Both the position numbers and the translations under genes were made by a program. From positions 1 through 19,451 of the forward strand of contig URTP01000019.1 in NCBI GenBank assembly GCA_900550835.1: a stretch of DNA of 19,451 nt. The letters are read 5' to 3'. Shown here one piece after another: positions 1 through 6,029 of the stretch. Position 1 is the first letter of the stretch. Each line of letters opens with the position of its first letter. Source of the DNA: an uncultured Collinsella sp. (lineage in GTDB: Bacteria; Actinomycetota; Coriobacteriia; Coriobacteriales; Coriobacteriaceae). The notes under the pieces are model-generated. The model was given only the letters and a program-made list of their open reading frames with translations. It was not told the origin of the DNA and did not search any database.

Positions 1-1
1 C

Positions 2-61
2 AAGCCGGCCGCCCGCCTGCGCGGTGCCACCTCGGGCTGCATGTTTGTGGGAATTAGCTAA
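2..61 (+). CDS. 3' end of an unidentified gene (partial)
   Basis: An open frame enters from the left edge and stops at TAA 59-61. The last residues read ...RGATSGCMFVGIS. It ends 15 bases before the GTG of the pseudouridine synthase, on the same strand, so the two may be co-transcribed. Nineteen residues are too few to assign a family. The frame is called only because the spacing to the next ribosome binding site is typical of an operon junction. Confidence 0.4.
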   Translation, partial: KPAARLRGATSGCMFVGIS

Positions 62-76
62 CCGAAAGGTTTACAC

Positions 77-736
77 GTGAACGAAGAACCTCAAGTCCTC
101 TATTGCGACGCCTGGCTCATGGCCATCGACAAGCCCGCCGGCATGATCGTCCACGGTGACGGCACCGGCGAGCGCACACTTACCGACTACGCCAGCGACC
201 TTTTGCTGGCGATGGGCGACGGCTTTGCCGCGACCGACATGCAGCCGCTCAACCGCTTGGACCGCGACACCACCGGCGTGGTGCTGTTCTCGCTCGACAA
301 GCAAACGCAGCCCGCCTTTGACCAGATGATCATCGACCACGCGTTCGAAAAGCACTACCTGGCGCTCGCCGAGGGCAAGATCGACTGGAACGAAAAGCTC
401 ATCGACAAGCCCATCGCGCGCGACCGCCACGATAGCCGCAAGATGCGTGTCGGCGCCAGCGGAAAGCCCTCTCAGACGCGCGTCAAGGTGCTCAAGCGCC
501 TTAAGAGCCGCCGCGGCCTGCCCACGCGTTCGTATATCGATGTCGAGCTGCTCACCGGCCGCAAGCACCAGATCCGCGTGCATCTGGCCAGCGAGCGTCA
601 TCCCCTGGTAGGCGACGACCTGTACGGCACGCCGCGCCCCTGTGGATTGATGCTCCACGCCCACAGCGTGTCCTTTACGCATCCCGTAACCGGCGAGCAC
701 ATCCACATCGAAGCCCCTTGCCCCTGGGAGCCCTAA
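77..736 (+). CDS. RluA-family RNA pseudouridine synthase
   Basis: This 219-residue protein isomerises uridine to pseudouridine in structured RNA (23S rRNA or tRNA in known relatives). The signature NRLDRDTTG at residues 59-67 matches the RluA-family HRLDxxTSG motif, with D62 the expected catalytic aspartate. Other family marks are AIDKPAGMIVHGD (residues 16-28), HYLALAEG after residue 90, and LLTGRKHQIRVHLA towards the C-terminus. No N-terminal S4 domain is present, so it resembles the short RluA/TruC-type members rather than RluC/D. The GTG start at 77 is chosen because GAAAGG lies 7-8 bases upstream and the protein then begins just ahead of the conserved core. It is followed at once by a terminator (735-773). 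The exact RNA target cannot be read from the sequence. Confidence 0.9.
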   Translation: MNEEPQVLYCDAWLMAIDKPAGMIVHGDGTGERTLTDYASDLLLAMGDGFAATDMQPLNRLDRDTTGVVLFSLDKQTQPAFDQMIIDHAFEKHYLALAEGKIDWNEKLIDKPIARDRHDSRKMRVGASGKPSQTRVKVLKRLKSRRGLPTRSYIDVELLTGRKHQIRVHLASERHPLVGDDLYGTPRPCGLMLHAHSVSFTHPVTGEHIHIEAPCPWEP

Positions 737-773
737 ACCACCACAATGGGGACAGGCACCTTTGTGGTGGTTT
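735..773 (+). terminator. Terminator hairpin of the pseudouridine synthase gene, GGGGACAG-loop type
   Basis: A 12-bp perfect stem, AAACCACCACAA (735-746) with TTGTGGTGGTTT (762-773), is followed by TTTT overlapping the stem end. It begins inside the TAA stop codon. The 15-base loop carries GGGGACAGGCACC, a motif shared with the hairpin at 3302-3330, so this terminator may also be a copy of a dispersed hairpin element. Confidence 0.7.
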
Positions 774-804
774 TGCCGCAATGGCTCAGCCGCGGTCCCA
801 AAAC

Positions 805-1022
805 GTCTCGATCTGTAACAGTTAGAAACCGTTTTCCGGTCTATCTGTTACAGATTGAGACATTCAAATCCCCCTTAAGGGAAAATCTCAATCTGTAACA
901 GTAACTCGGCAAAATCGGTCTCAGATGTTACAGATTGAGACAAAGGGACGACGCGGTTCGGAAGTATCTCGATCTGTAACACTTGGCCCACTTTTAACGG
1001 TCTAGTTGTTACAGACTTAGAC
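805..1022. repeat. Array of six alternating 17-bp inverted repeats with 40-bp pitch
   Basis: Six copies of GTCTCRATCTGTAACAG or its reverse complement start at 805(+), 845(-), 885(+), 925(-), 966(+) and 1006(-), giving intervals of 40, 40, 40, 41 and 40 bp. They pair into three 57-bp units (805-861, 885-941, 966-1022), each with 17-bp arms around a 23-base centre. The three centres are diverged but share CGGTCT at nearly the same offset (837, 916, 998). The 23-24 base sequences between units show no obvious similarity. The array sits between convergent genes, after the pseudouridine synthase terminator and before the terminator of the deoR-type gene. It resembles a BIME (alternating REP elements) more than a CRISPR, in which repeats keep one orientation. 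Confidence 0.85.
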
Positions 1023-1037
1023 AAACCGGTAGACAAC

Positions 1038-1074
1038 AAAAGCGGCAACGCCCGTAATGGACGTTGCCGCTTTT
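1038..1074 (-). terminator. Terminator of the oxidoreductase-deoR operon (bidirectional)
   Basis: A 13-bp perfect stem, AAAAGCGGCAACG (1038-1050) with CGTTGCCGCTTTT (1062-1074), encloses an 11-base loop. T-rich sequence follows on both strands. It lies 40 bases downstream of the deoR-type stop codon and separates that operon from the repeat array. Confidence 0.85.
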
Positions 1075-1113
1075 CTATTGAGAAAACAAAATGGTTTTGG
1101 CCTTATCCCGTCG

Positions 1114-1860
1114 CTAGACCGTAATGACGTTGTCCATCGACTGGTACTTGGCGGGCACCTCGCCTGCGGTAATAATCGTTGCGTCGCGGAAGTCCGCGAA
1201 CTTGACGGGCGCCACCATGCCAAATTTACTGGCGTCCGAGATTACGAAGCGCTTGGCTGTATGACGCATCGAGATGCGCTTTACTTGCGCTTCCTCGATA
1301 TCGGGCGCCGTGAAGCCCTGCTCGGCGGCAATGCCGTTAGAGCCCCAAAAGCCACAGTTGAAGTTGTAGCGGTCTAAGGTTGCCAAGGCATCGGGGCCAA
1401 CGAGCGCCTCGGTCTCGGGTTTGAGCTCGCCGCCCAGCACCACGGTACGCATGCCGCGCAAAGCAAGGCGTTGAGCATGGAGCACGGAATCGGTCACATA
1501 GGTGACATCTTCAAGGTGTGGAAGATGCTCGATGAGCCTGAGCGTCGTCGAACCCGAGTCGATGTATACAAAGCTCTCGGGCTCCACAAGCGCCGCCGCA
1601 CGGGCGCAGATACGTTCCTTGTCGTCGTTATGGAGATCGCTGCGCTCATTAAGCGTTAGGTCGCGCGTCACGTGCGCGCGCTCAAGGCTCGTCGCCCCAC
1701 CGTGCACCTTGGCGATACGGTGTGCGCGATTGAGCGTCTGCAGGTCGCGCCGAATGGTAGACGCCGTCACGCCCAGGGCCTCAGCAAGCTCCGGTACGGT
1801 AACCGAGCCGGCCTGCTGAACCATCGACACGATTGCGTTGAGCCTATCTTCCGCTAGCAT
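1114..1860 (-). CDS. DeoR-family transcriptional repressor
   Basis: This 248-residue protein has the standard DeoR layout. An N-terminal winged helix-turn-helix (about residues 1-60) contains VTVPELAEALGVTASTIRRDL and ends in KVHGGAT. The C-terminal sugar-phosphate sensor domain follows, with DSGSTT at 101-106, a GG turn in VVLGGELKP near 141-148 and FVISDASKFG near the C-terminus. Such proteins are normally released from DNA by a sugar phosphate. The ATG at 1860-1858 is three bases from the stop of the upstream oxidoreductase gene, and its GAGGAGG ribosome binding site lies inside that gene's 3' end, so translation is probably coupled. The repressor therefore likely controls its own operon, and phased TGCGT boxes upstream of the operon (2994-3112) are good operator candidates. 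The inducer is not evident. Confidence 0.9.
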   Translation of the reverse strand: MLAEDRLNAIVSMVQQAGSVTVPELAEALGVTASTIRRDLQTLNRAHRIAKVHGGATSLERAHVTRDLTLNERSDLHNDDKERICARAAALVEPESFVYIDSGSTTLRLIEHLPHLEDVTYVTDSVLHAQRLALRGMRTVVLGGELKPETEALVGPDALATLDRYNFNCGFWGSNGIAAEQGFTAPDIEEAQVKRISMRHTAKRFVISDASKFGMVAPVKFADFRDATIITAGEVPAKYQSMDNVITV

Positions 1861-1863
1861 CGC

Positions 1864-2943
1864 TTACTCCTCCTCGGGGTACACGACTCCCCAGTCGGCG
1901 CGTAGCTTGGTCATCAGCTCCATAACATCAGAAGCATAGCCCAGAAGCTCACGCTTAGAGTCGTCGCCGGCAACGGCCTTCTCAAGATCGGCCATCTCAT
2001 AGCAAAGGGCGTAAGCCTCGGTGCCGGCGTGGACCTCCTCGCGGTGGCCGTCCGCAGTCCACACGATAGTCGCGTGATCGGCGCGCGGATACTCGTTGAC
2101 CTCGATATAGCACTTATCGAAGCTAATAATCGAGCGCTTGGGTTGCTTGGAGTGGAGCGTGAGGCTCACAACACCCAGCTGCTGCTCGGCATTACGGCAG
2201 ACGATGCCGCCCGCAACGTCAACACCGGTCTCACAGGTGTTGCCCAACGAAACGACCTCAATGGGCTGGCTTGCCATAAAGAGACGCATGACGGACAGGG
2301 CATACACGCCAATGTCGAGCATGGCACCGCCAGCAAGGTTGCGGTTGTAGAAGCGATTGGTCAGATCGCCGTACTCCTTGTAGCTACCAAAGTTGAGCTG
2401 GGCGAGGTTCATGCGACCAAACTCGCCGGCATCCATGCGACGGCGCAGCTCTTGATACAAGGGCATATGAAGCACCGTGGTGGCGTCCGTGAGGACGACG
2501 TTGTGCTCGTCGGCGATGGCACGCGCCTCGTCGAGCTCAGCGGAATTGAGGGTAATGGCTTTCTCGCAGAGCACGTGCTTGCCGGCGGCCAGCGCGTCAC
2601 GCAGATAGGTGATATGCGTGTTGTGCGGCGTGGTGATATAGACGGCGTCGATGCCCGGATCGGCGTAGAGGTCCTCAACCGATTCATAGACCTTCTCGAT
2701 GCCATACTGCTCAGCAAAAGCCTGAGCCTTGGACAGCGTACGGTTGGCGACGCCCGCAAGCTTGCGGCCGGCAAGAGCGAGAGACTGGGCCATCTGGTTG
2801 GCGATAACGCCGCACCCGATCACAGCCCAACGAAGCTCGGGAGCCGTAAAAATATCGTCGGGGAACGGCTTGTCCTGGACCGAAGCGAACGCTGCTTTTG
2901 CGGCTGCCGCGGAGTCGAGTGGAGCCTGCTTGGAATCTACCAT
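1864..2943 (-). CDS. Gfo/Idh/MocA-family NAD(P)-dependent oxidoreductase
   Basis: This 359-residue protein belongs to the family that oxidises or reduces sugars, cyclitols and related alcohols with NAD(P). The Rossmann glycine motif is GCGVIA at residues 43-48. CEKA (126-129) replaces the more usual EKP that carries the cofactor-contacting lysine, and GGAMLDIGVY (205-214) matches the second conserved motif that contributes catalytic residues. The frame stays open to 3000, but the ATG at 2943-2941 is chosen because AGGAGG sits five to six bases upstream and the longer form would run into the operator region. An extra N-terminal stretch of about 35 residues precedes the Rossmann fold. It is the first gene of an operon with the DeoR-type repressor, which suggests use of a sugar or sugar acid whose phosphate is the inducer. 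The substrate is unknown. Confidence 0.88.
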   Translation of the reverse strand: MVDSKQAPLDSAAAAKAAFASVQDKPFPDDIFTAPELRWAVIGCGVIANQMAQSLALAGRKLAGVANRTLSKAQAFAEQYGIEKVYESVEDLYADPGIDAVYITTPHNTHITYLRDALAAGKHVLCEKAITLNSAELDEARAIADEHNVVLTDATTVLHMPLYQELRRRMDAGEFGRMNLAQLNFGSYKEYGDLTNRFYNRNLAGGAMLDIGVYALSVMRLFMASQPIEVVSLGNTCETGVDVAGGIVCRNAEQQLGVVSLTLHSKQPKRSIISFDKCYIEVNEYPRADHATIVWTADGHREEVHAGTEAYALCYEMADLEKAVAGDDSKRELLGYASDVMELMTKLRADWGVVYPEEE

Positions 2944-2985
2944 ATGTGCCTCCTGTGTCATAGAACGTCTTGCATTTCGGATAGC

Positions 2986-3028
2986 TCTATATTCGCACAA
3001 ACACGCGCGTCTGTGCGTGTTTGTGCGT
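2986..3028 (-). promoter_or_regulatory. Candidate promoter and operator of the oxidoreductase-deoR operon
   Basis: A perfect 13-bp inverted repeat, CGCACAAACACGC (2994-3006) and GCGTGTTTGTGCG (3015-3027), lies about 50 bases upstream of the oxidoreductase start. It abuts a possible minus-strand -10 hexamer TATAGA (2991-2986); no convincing -35 was seen. On the plus strand the right arm carries TGCGT at 3014 and again at 3024, a 10-bp direct repeat of the kind bound by DeoR-family proteins such as LacR. The overlap of dyad and promoter fits repression. Confidence 0.55.
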
Positions 3029-3036
3029 ATCTCACC

Positions 3037-3112
3037 GCTAAACGGTCATTTTTGTCCCGTAAACGGCGCATCTATACGCATATTCACGCAATCCCACGCA
3101 CGCAAATACGCA
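3037..3112 (-). promoter_or_regulatory. Helically phased ACGCA/TGCGT boxes and paired TAAACGG repeats upstream of the operon
   Basis: ACGCA occurs at 3076-3080, 3086-3090 and 3096-3100, exactly ten bases apart, with a further copy at 3108-3112. These read as TGCGT direct repeats on the coding strand of the operon. Closer to the promoter, TAAACGG occurs at 3039-3045 and 3060-3066, 21 bp (two helical turns) apart. The TGCGT word recurs with the same 10-bp spacing in the promoter-proximal dyad. This looks like a second binding site for the DeoR-type repressor. Confidence 0.5.
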
Positions 3113-3218
3113 CAAATGCGAACCGGTCATTGCTCAGAGACAGGGGCTTATGCTTAGAACTCAAAAGACAGGATGATCCGCTTCGCCTCGTCGCTCATGG
3201 CGCGCTGCAGCTCTAAGG

Positions 3219-3281
3219 ACCGTCCCAAACTGCCGACAGAAAAGGAACGTTCCAAACTGCAGACAGAAAAAGAACGTCCCC
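3219..3281. repeat. Two 27-28-bp imperfect tandem repeats plus a partial third
   Basis: Unit 1 spans 3219-3246, unit 2 spans 3247-3273, and ACGTCCCC at 3274-3281 begins a third. Shared words are CGT, CCAAACTGC, GACAGAAAA and GA in the same order. The stretch has no coding frame of interest and adjoins a GGGGACAG hairpin, so it is probably part of a dispersed non-coding repeat family. Confidence 0.7.
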
Positions 3282-3301
3282 AGGCGCCGGCATTTCAAGA
3301 G

Positions 3302-3330
3302 CACTCATTTAAGTCTGTCCCCAATGAGTG
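3302..3330. repeat. Small hairpin element with GGGGACAG loop
   Basis: CACTCATT (3302-3309) pairs with AATGAGTG (3323-3330). Read on the minus strand the loop starts GGGGACAGAC, matching GGGGACAGGC in the loop at 735-773, although the stems are unrelated. Two hairpins with different stems and the same loop suggest a mobile or REP-like hairpin family. Confidence 0.5.
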
Positions 3331-3351
3331 GGAGTAATCAGAGACCCTTTG

Positions 3352-3384
3352 CGAGGGAGGCCGGACGTGGCCTTCCTCGTTTTT
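3352..3384 (+). terminator. Rho-independent terminator ahead of the IS200-like remnant
   Basis: CGAGGGAGGCC (3352-3362) pairs with GGCCTTCCTCG (3369-3379) through one G-T pair, with a 6-base loop and a TTTTT run at 3380-3384. No gene on the plus strand needs it. IS200-type elements are known to carry a terminator at the left end that blocks outside transcription, so it probably marks the element's left side. Confidence 0.65.
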
Positions 3385-3476
3385 ATTCATGGACTTTAGT
3401 CCGTGCCGCGCGGCACGCGCGGCATAGAAAGCCACCCGCTCAGCGGGTGGAGGCCAATTTCCGCTACGCGACAAAA

Positions 3477-3527
3477 ACCTTCCCCCTAGCATGAGGATTG
3501 TTCAGGTCATCATACTAGGGGGAAGGT
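3477..3527 (+). promoter_or_regulatory. RBS-sequestering stem-loop of the tnpA leader
   Basis: An 18-base left arm (3477-3494, starting ACCTTCCCCCTAG) pairs with the right arm 3510-3527 (ending CTAGGGGGAAGGT) with a single mismatch; the loop is 15 bases. The right arm contains the AGGGGGAAGG Shine-Dalgarno sequence of the transposase start at 3535. In IS200 a comparable leader hairpin is known to hide the RBS and keep transposase synthesis very low. The structure is intact even though the gene behind it is destroyed. Confidence 0.7.
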
Positions 3528-3534
3528 GATTGCT

Positions 3535-3590
3535 GTGGCCCAGAAAGCCAACAGCCTCGCGCACACGAAATGGCTGGGCAAGTACCGCAT
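3535..3590 (+). pseudogene. tnpA: IS200/IS605 transposase tnpA, N-terminal fragment
   Basis: From the GTG at 3535 the frame reads VAQKANSLAHTKWLGKYRI, which matches the conserved N-terminus of Y1 (HUH) transposases, usually ending ...HTKWxCKYHIVFTPKYRRK. The similarity ends at about residue 19. The frame then runs on through unrelated sequence, while degV-like coding continues in another frame. A full TnpA is about 130-150 residues, so roughly 85 percent is missing. Confidence 0.65.
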
Positions 3591-3812
3591 CGCACCGAGG
3601 TCAAGCTCATCGCCGCCAGCGTCGGGAAGCACCCCGAGGTGCGCTTTGCCGCGAGCCGCACCTCGGCCCACGCCGACCTCTACGACCGCATGGAGCAGGC
3701 CCTGTGCGAGCGCGTGGCCAACGCGGTGGAGGTCGTCCGCTCCGACATCAGCCCCGCGCTTCTTGTCCACACCGGTCCAAACCTCGTGGGTGTGGCGGTC
3801 CAGGGACTCTAG
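3591..3812 (+). pseudogene. DegV-like protein, C-terminal fragment
   Basis: A frame that can be followed from ATG 3570 to TAG 3812 ends in DISPALLVHTGPNLVGVAVQG, which fits the C-terminal motif of the DegV fatty-acid-binding family (roughly sPvigxHtGPGxxGv). Only about 70 residues remain of a usual 280. The N-terminal lipid-binding half is replaced by the IS200-like sequence in a different frame, so this is a decayed gene rather than a functional fusion. Assignment rests on one motif and is moderate. Confidence 0.5.
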
Positions 3813-3846
3813 CGGAGGCGGGGCGTCCTGCCCCAAAAACAAATGC

Positions 3847-3896
3847 AAAAGACGAGCACTTCTTGTCGCTCAATTGGCAAGAAGCGCTCGTCTTTT
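3847..3896 (-). terminator. Bidirectional terminator ending the PTS-GH172-ROK operon
   Basis: A 19-base arm (3847-3865, AAAAGACGAGC...) pairs with 3878-3896 (...GCTCGTCTTTT) with one G-T mismatch and a 12-base loop. TTTT runs exist on both strands. It lies 32 bases past the ROK stop on the minus strand and 34 bases past the degV fragment on the plus strand. Confidence 0.85.
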
Positions 3897-3928
3897 CTTA
3901 ACGCGTTGTATGGCGGAGAGAGCGCAAG

Positions 3929-4813
3929 TTACGCGAGCGCCCTTCTTGCCAGCTCGGCCGCGCCGAGGATTCCTTGGTCGCCGCCGCAGCCCGGGGCGCA
4001 GATGTAGCTCTCCATGTCCTTAAGCTCGGCGGTCTGGATGTAGCCACCCAGATATTCGAGGGTCTTCTTGCGGACGATGCCGTAGAGCTGCTCCTGGTGC
4101 ATCACGCCGCCGCCGAGGACGATGCGGCGAGGCGAGTACATGAGCACGAGGTTCGCGCACATCTGCCCCAGATAATCCCCCTCGAGCGCCCACACCTCAT
4201 CGTTGTCCGCGAGCTCGGCCGCGGGCTTTCCCCAGCGCGCGGCGATGGCGGGGCCGGAGGCGAGCCCCTCGAGACAGCTCGCGTGGCTCGGGCAGACGCA
4301 GCGTCCCTCCTCGGTGGGACGGGTCCTTACCAGCATGTGACCGGCCTCGGGGTGCAGCATGCCGTGAAGGAGTCTGCCCGCGCACATGACGCCCGCGCCC
4401 ACGCCGGTGCCGATGGTCACGTAGACGGCGTCCTCGAGCCCCTTGCAGCAGCCGAAGACCACTTCGCCGAGGCAGGCAACGTTCACGTCCGTGTCGTAGG
4501 CCACCGGAATCCCGAGGGCGTCGGCGAACGCGGCGCGAAGACCATGGCCTCGCCACGCGAGCTTGGGCGTCTGGAGGATGGAGCCGTAGCGCTCGTCGTT
4601 GGGGTTGACGCAGGTCGGGCCGAAGGCGCCGATGCCCAACGCGTCCACATCGCGGGCGGTGAACCACTCGATCATCTGCGGGACGGTCTCGGCGGGCGTA
4701 AGCGTCGGGGTCTCCATACGGTCGAGGACCTCGCCGTCGCCGGACACCACGGCACAGACCATCTTGGTCCCGCCGGCTTCGAGGGCGCCGAGCCTCATTT
4801 GCTTTTCGCTCAT
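3929..4813 (-). CDS. ROK-family sugar kinase, fructokinase-like
   Basis: This 294-residue kinase would phosphorylate a free hexose with ATP. Motifs in order are EAGGTK at 12-17 (phosphate binding), GIGAFGP at 60-66, DTDVN at 107-111 with D109 the expected catalytic base, IGTGVGAG at 134-141, and a zinc site with H159 and C174-x2-H177-x2-C180. The last part, followed by LEGLASGPAI, is typical of the YdhR/GmuE/ScrK fructokinase branch. Start: AAGGAGG lies about six bases before the ATG. It is the last gene of the PTS operon, 79 bases after the GH172 gene. Since a PTS phosphorylates only the imported molecule, a kinase here suggests that the GH172 enzyme releases an unphosphorylated sugar, plausibly fructose. 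Exact sugar specificity is inferred. Confidence 0.85.
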   Translation of the reverse strand: MSEKQMRLGALEAGGTKMVCAVVSGDGEVLDRMETPTLTPAETVPQMIEWFTARDVDALGIGAFGPTCVNPNDERYGSILQTPKLAWRGHGLRAAFADALGIPVAYDTDVNVACLGEVVFGCCKGLEDAVYVTIGTGVGAGVMCAGRLLHGMLHPEAGHMLVRTRPTEEGRCVCPSHASCLEGLASGPAIAARWGKPAAELADNDEVWALEGDYLGQMCANLVLMYSPRRIVLGGGVMHQEQLYGIVRKKTLEYLGGYIQTAELKDMESYICAPGCGGDQGILGAAELARRALA

Positions 4814-4830
4814 GTGATCCTCCTTACAAA

Positions 4831-4865
4831 GGGACGCCCGCAGTCATGGTCAACCGCGGGCGCCC
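4831..4865 (-). other. Intercistronic hairpin between the GH172 and ROK genes
   Basis: GGGACGCCCGC (4831-4841) pairs with GCGGGCGCCC (4856-4865) around a 14-base loop, with one unpaired base. On the transcribed strand it ends TCCCTTTG, too poor in T for a strong terminator. It may act as a partial terminator or as an RNA-processing or stability element that sets kinase level. Confidence 0.5.
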
Positions 4866-4892
4866 ATAACGTTGGCTTGTTTCGAGGCGACC

Positions 4893-6017
4893 CTACCTGG
4901 GCACGCGGTCCTGCCTTGCGGCAAACGGGGCGAGCACGGCGTGCGGCTCGCTTTGGTACCAGTAGGCGACGGTGGAGATGTCGTCCTCGCGCTCGTAGAG
5001 CTTGATGTCGTCGTTGCCGAGGTCCTGGAACGTCACGCGCAGGTCCTCCTTGAACGAGATCGGGTCGGGAAGGTGCCACCTGTAGAGGCCGTGCCTGGGC
5101 AGCGCGTCGTCGTTAGTCGCGAGCATCGGATTCGGGTTCGGCTTGCCCGCGCTGAAGCGGTCGCGCGTGGCGTCGCGCGTCGAGCGGTACGGGTAGCCGG
5201 CGAACAGCGTGTTGAAGCACTGCGCCTCGGGCAGCGCGTGGGGCGGCCTGTCGAGGAAGGCCCAGGCACCGCCGAAGTAGTCCTCGGCTCCCGTCGAGGT
5301 GACCGTGGGGAACTCCTCGTCGCCGTCGAGGAAGAACTTCATCTCGCCCTCGCCCCACCAATAGCGCTCCAGGGCGCACAGGGCCATGTAGGTGCCGACG
5401 TAGTAGCCCTTGCCGCGCACGCCGTCGAGCACGGTGTAGTCGACGCCCCTGCGGGTGCTGCGCTCGCGGTTAAAGCGGGCGTGGAAGTACATGGCGTCGT
5501 CCGGCACGTCGGTGAGCGCGTAGTTGAACGTGTAGAAGATGTACTTAATGAACCCGGGGTGCTCGCTCGTAAGCGTGACCTTGGCGTGCTTCCTGAAGGG
5601 CATCTCGAAGTAGCAGTTCATGCCGCCCGTCGGGTTCACGCAGATGGGCATCGAGTTGACGATGGCGCGCTCACCGAAGCCGTTGCAGAAGAAGTCGCCG
5701 ACAGGGCACTCGACCGAGGGGGTCTCCTCGTCGTCCCAGTAGAAGCGCAGCACGAGGTCACGCATGACGAAGCTGCCGGCGGCGGTCTTGTCGGGGACGG
5801 TCATCCAGATGTGGCGGATGATGCCGGGGCCCTCGATGTCCGCGAGCGTGATGGTCTCGCCGGACTCAAGGGGCACGCAGCACGAGCCCTTGCGGCCGAC
5901 GCCGAGGTGGCTGGCCGACATGGCGGCGCGGCCCTTCTCGCCCGTGATGTTCTCGGGGGTGATGGCGCGGCTTTCCTCACCGCCGTGCATCCACACGTCC
6001 TTAAGGAACTCTCTCAT
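4893..6017 (-). CDS. GH172-family (DUF2961) glycoside hydrolase
   Basis: This 374-residue protein matches DUF2961, now glycoside hydrolase family 172. Characterised members act on alpha-D-fructofuranosides or difructose dianhydride I (Bifidobacterium) and on D-arabinofuranosides. Family marks include ESRAITPENITGEKGRA near the N-terminus, IEGPGIIRHIWMT (61-73), GDFFCNGFGE (107-116) and YFHARFNRE. Two acidic motifs probably supply the catalytic pair: GEGE (222-225) and TGAEDYF (242-248, E245). There is no signal peptide or membrane segment, so it acts in the cytoplasm. GAGGAGG sits six bases before the ATG, and the gene follows EIIA by 12 bases. The setting suggests cleavage of a PTS-imported, phosphorylated oligofuranoside. 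The substrate (difructose anhydride, another fructoside, or an arabinofuranoside) is not decided by sequence. Confidence 0.85.
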   Translation of the reverse strand: MREFLKDVWMHGGEESRAITPENITGEKGRAAMSASHLGVGRKGSCCVPLESGETITLADIEGPGIIRHIWMTVPDKTAAGSFVMRDLVLRFYWDDEETPSVECPVGDFFCNGFGERAIVNSMPICVNPTGGMNCYFEMPFRKHAKVTLTSEHPGFIKYIFYTFNYALTDVPDDAMYFHARFNRERSTRRGVDYTVLDGVRGKGYYVGTYMALCALERYWWGEGEMKFFLDGDEEFPTVTSTGAEDYFGGAWAFLDRPPHALPEAQCFNTLFAGYPYRSTRDATRDRFSAGKPNPNPMLATNDDALPRHGLYRWHLPDPISFKEDLRVTFQDLGNDDIKLYEREDDISTVAYWYQSEPHAVLAPFAARQDRVPR

Positions 6018-6029
6018 CGTCGACCTCCT

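Larger units (their letters stand above)
3386..3590 (+). mobile_element. 5' remnant of an IS200/IS605-type insertion sequence
   Basis: The stretch holds, in order, a GGACT/AGTCC hairpin (3391-3402), a 12-bp palindrome TGCCGCGCGGCA (3404-3415), a compact hairpin CCACCCGC-TCA-GCGGGTGG (3432-3450) of the kind recognised by Y1 transposases at element ends, a long RBS-sequestering hairpin (3477-3527), and the start of tnpA. Homology to the transposase stops near 3590, where a degV-like frame begins. The right end and the catalytic HUH and tyrosine motifs are absent, so it cannot move itself. The left boundary is not precisely determined. Confidence 0.7.

Noticed and set aside
71..781. Long open frame opposite the pseudouridine synthase
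   Set aside because: It has no family motifs and mirrors the codon bias of the real gene on the other strand; it also runs through the terminator.
805..1022. CRISPR array
   Set aside because: The 40-bp pitch with 23-24 base intervals is tempting, but repeats are only 17 bp and alternate in orientation, the unit centres share CGGTCT, and no cas gene is in the window.
2029..3216. Long plus-strand frame over the oxidoreductase gene and its promoter
   Set aside because: It is the complement of a clearly identified coding gene, has no ribosome binding site or recognisable domain, and crosses the operator region.
3526..4023. Single fusion protein running from the transposase start to beyond the terminator
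   Set aside because: The transposase-like and DegV-like parts are in different frames, and the long frame is nonsense-like (serine-, proline- and arginine-rich) after about 19 residues.
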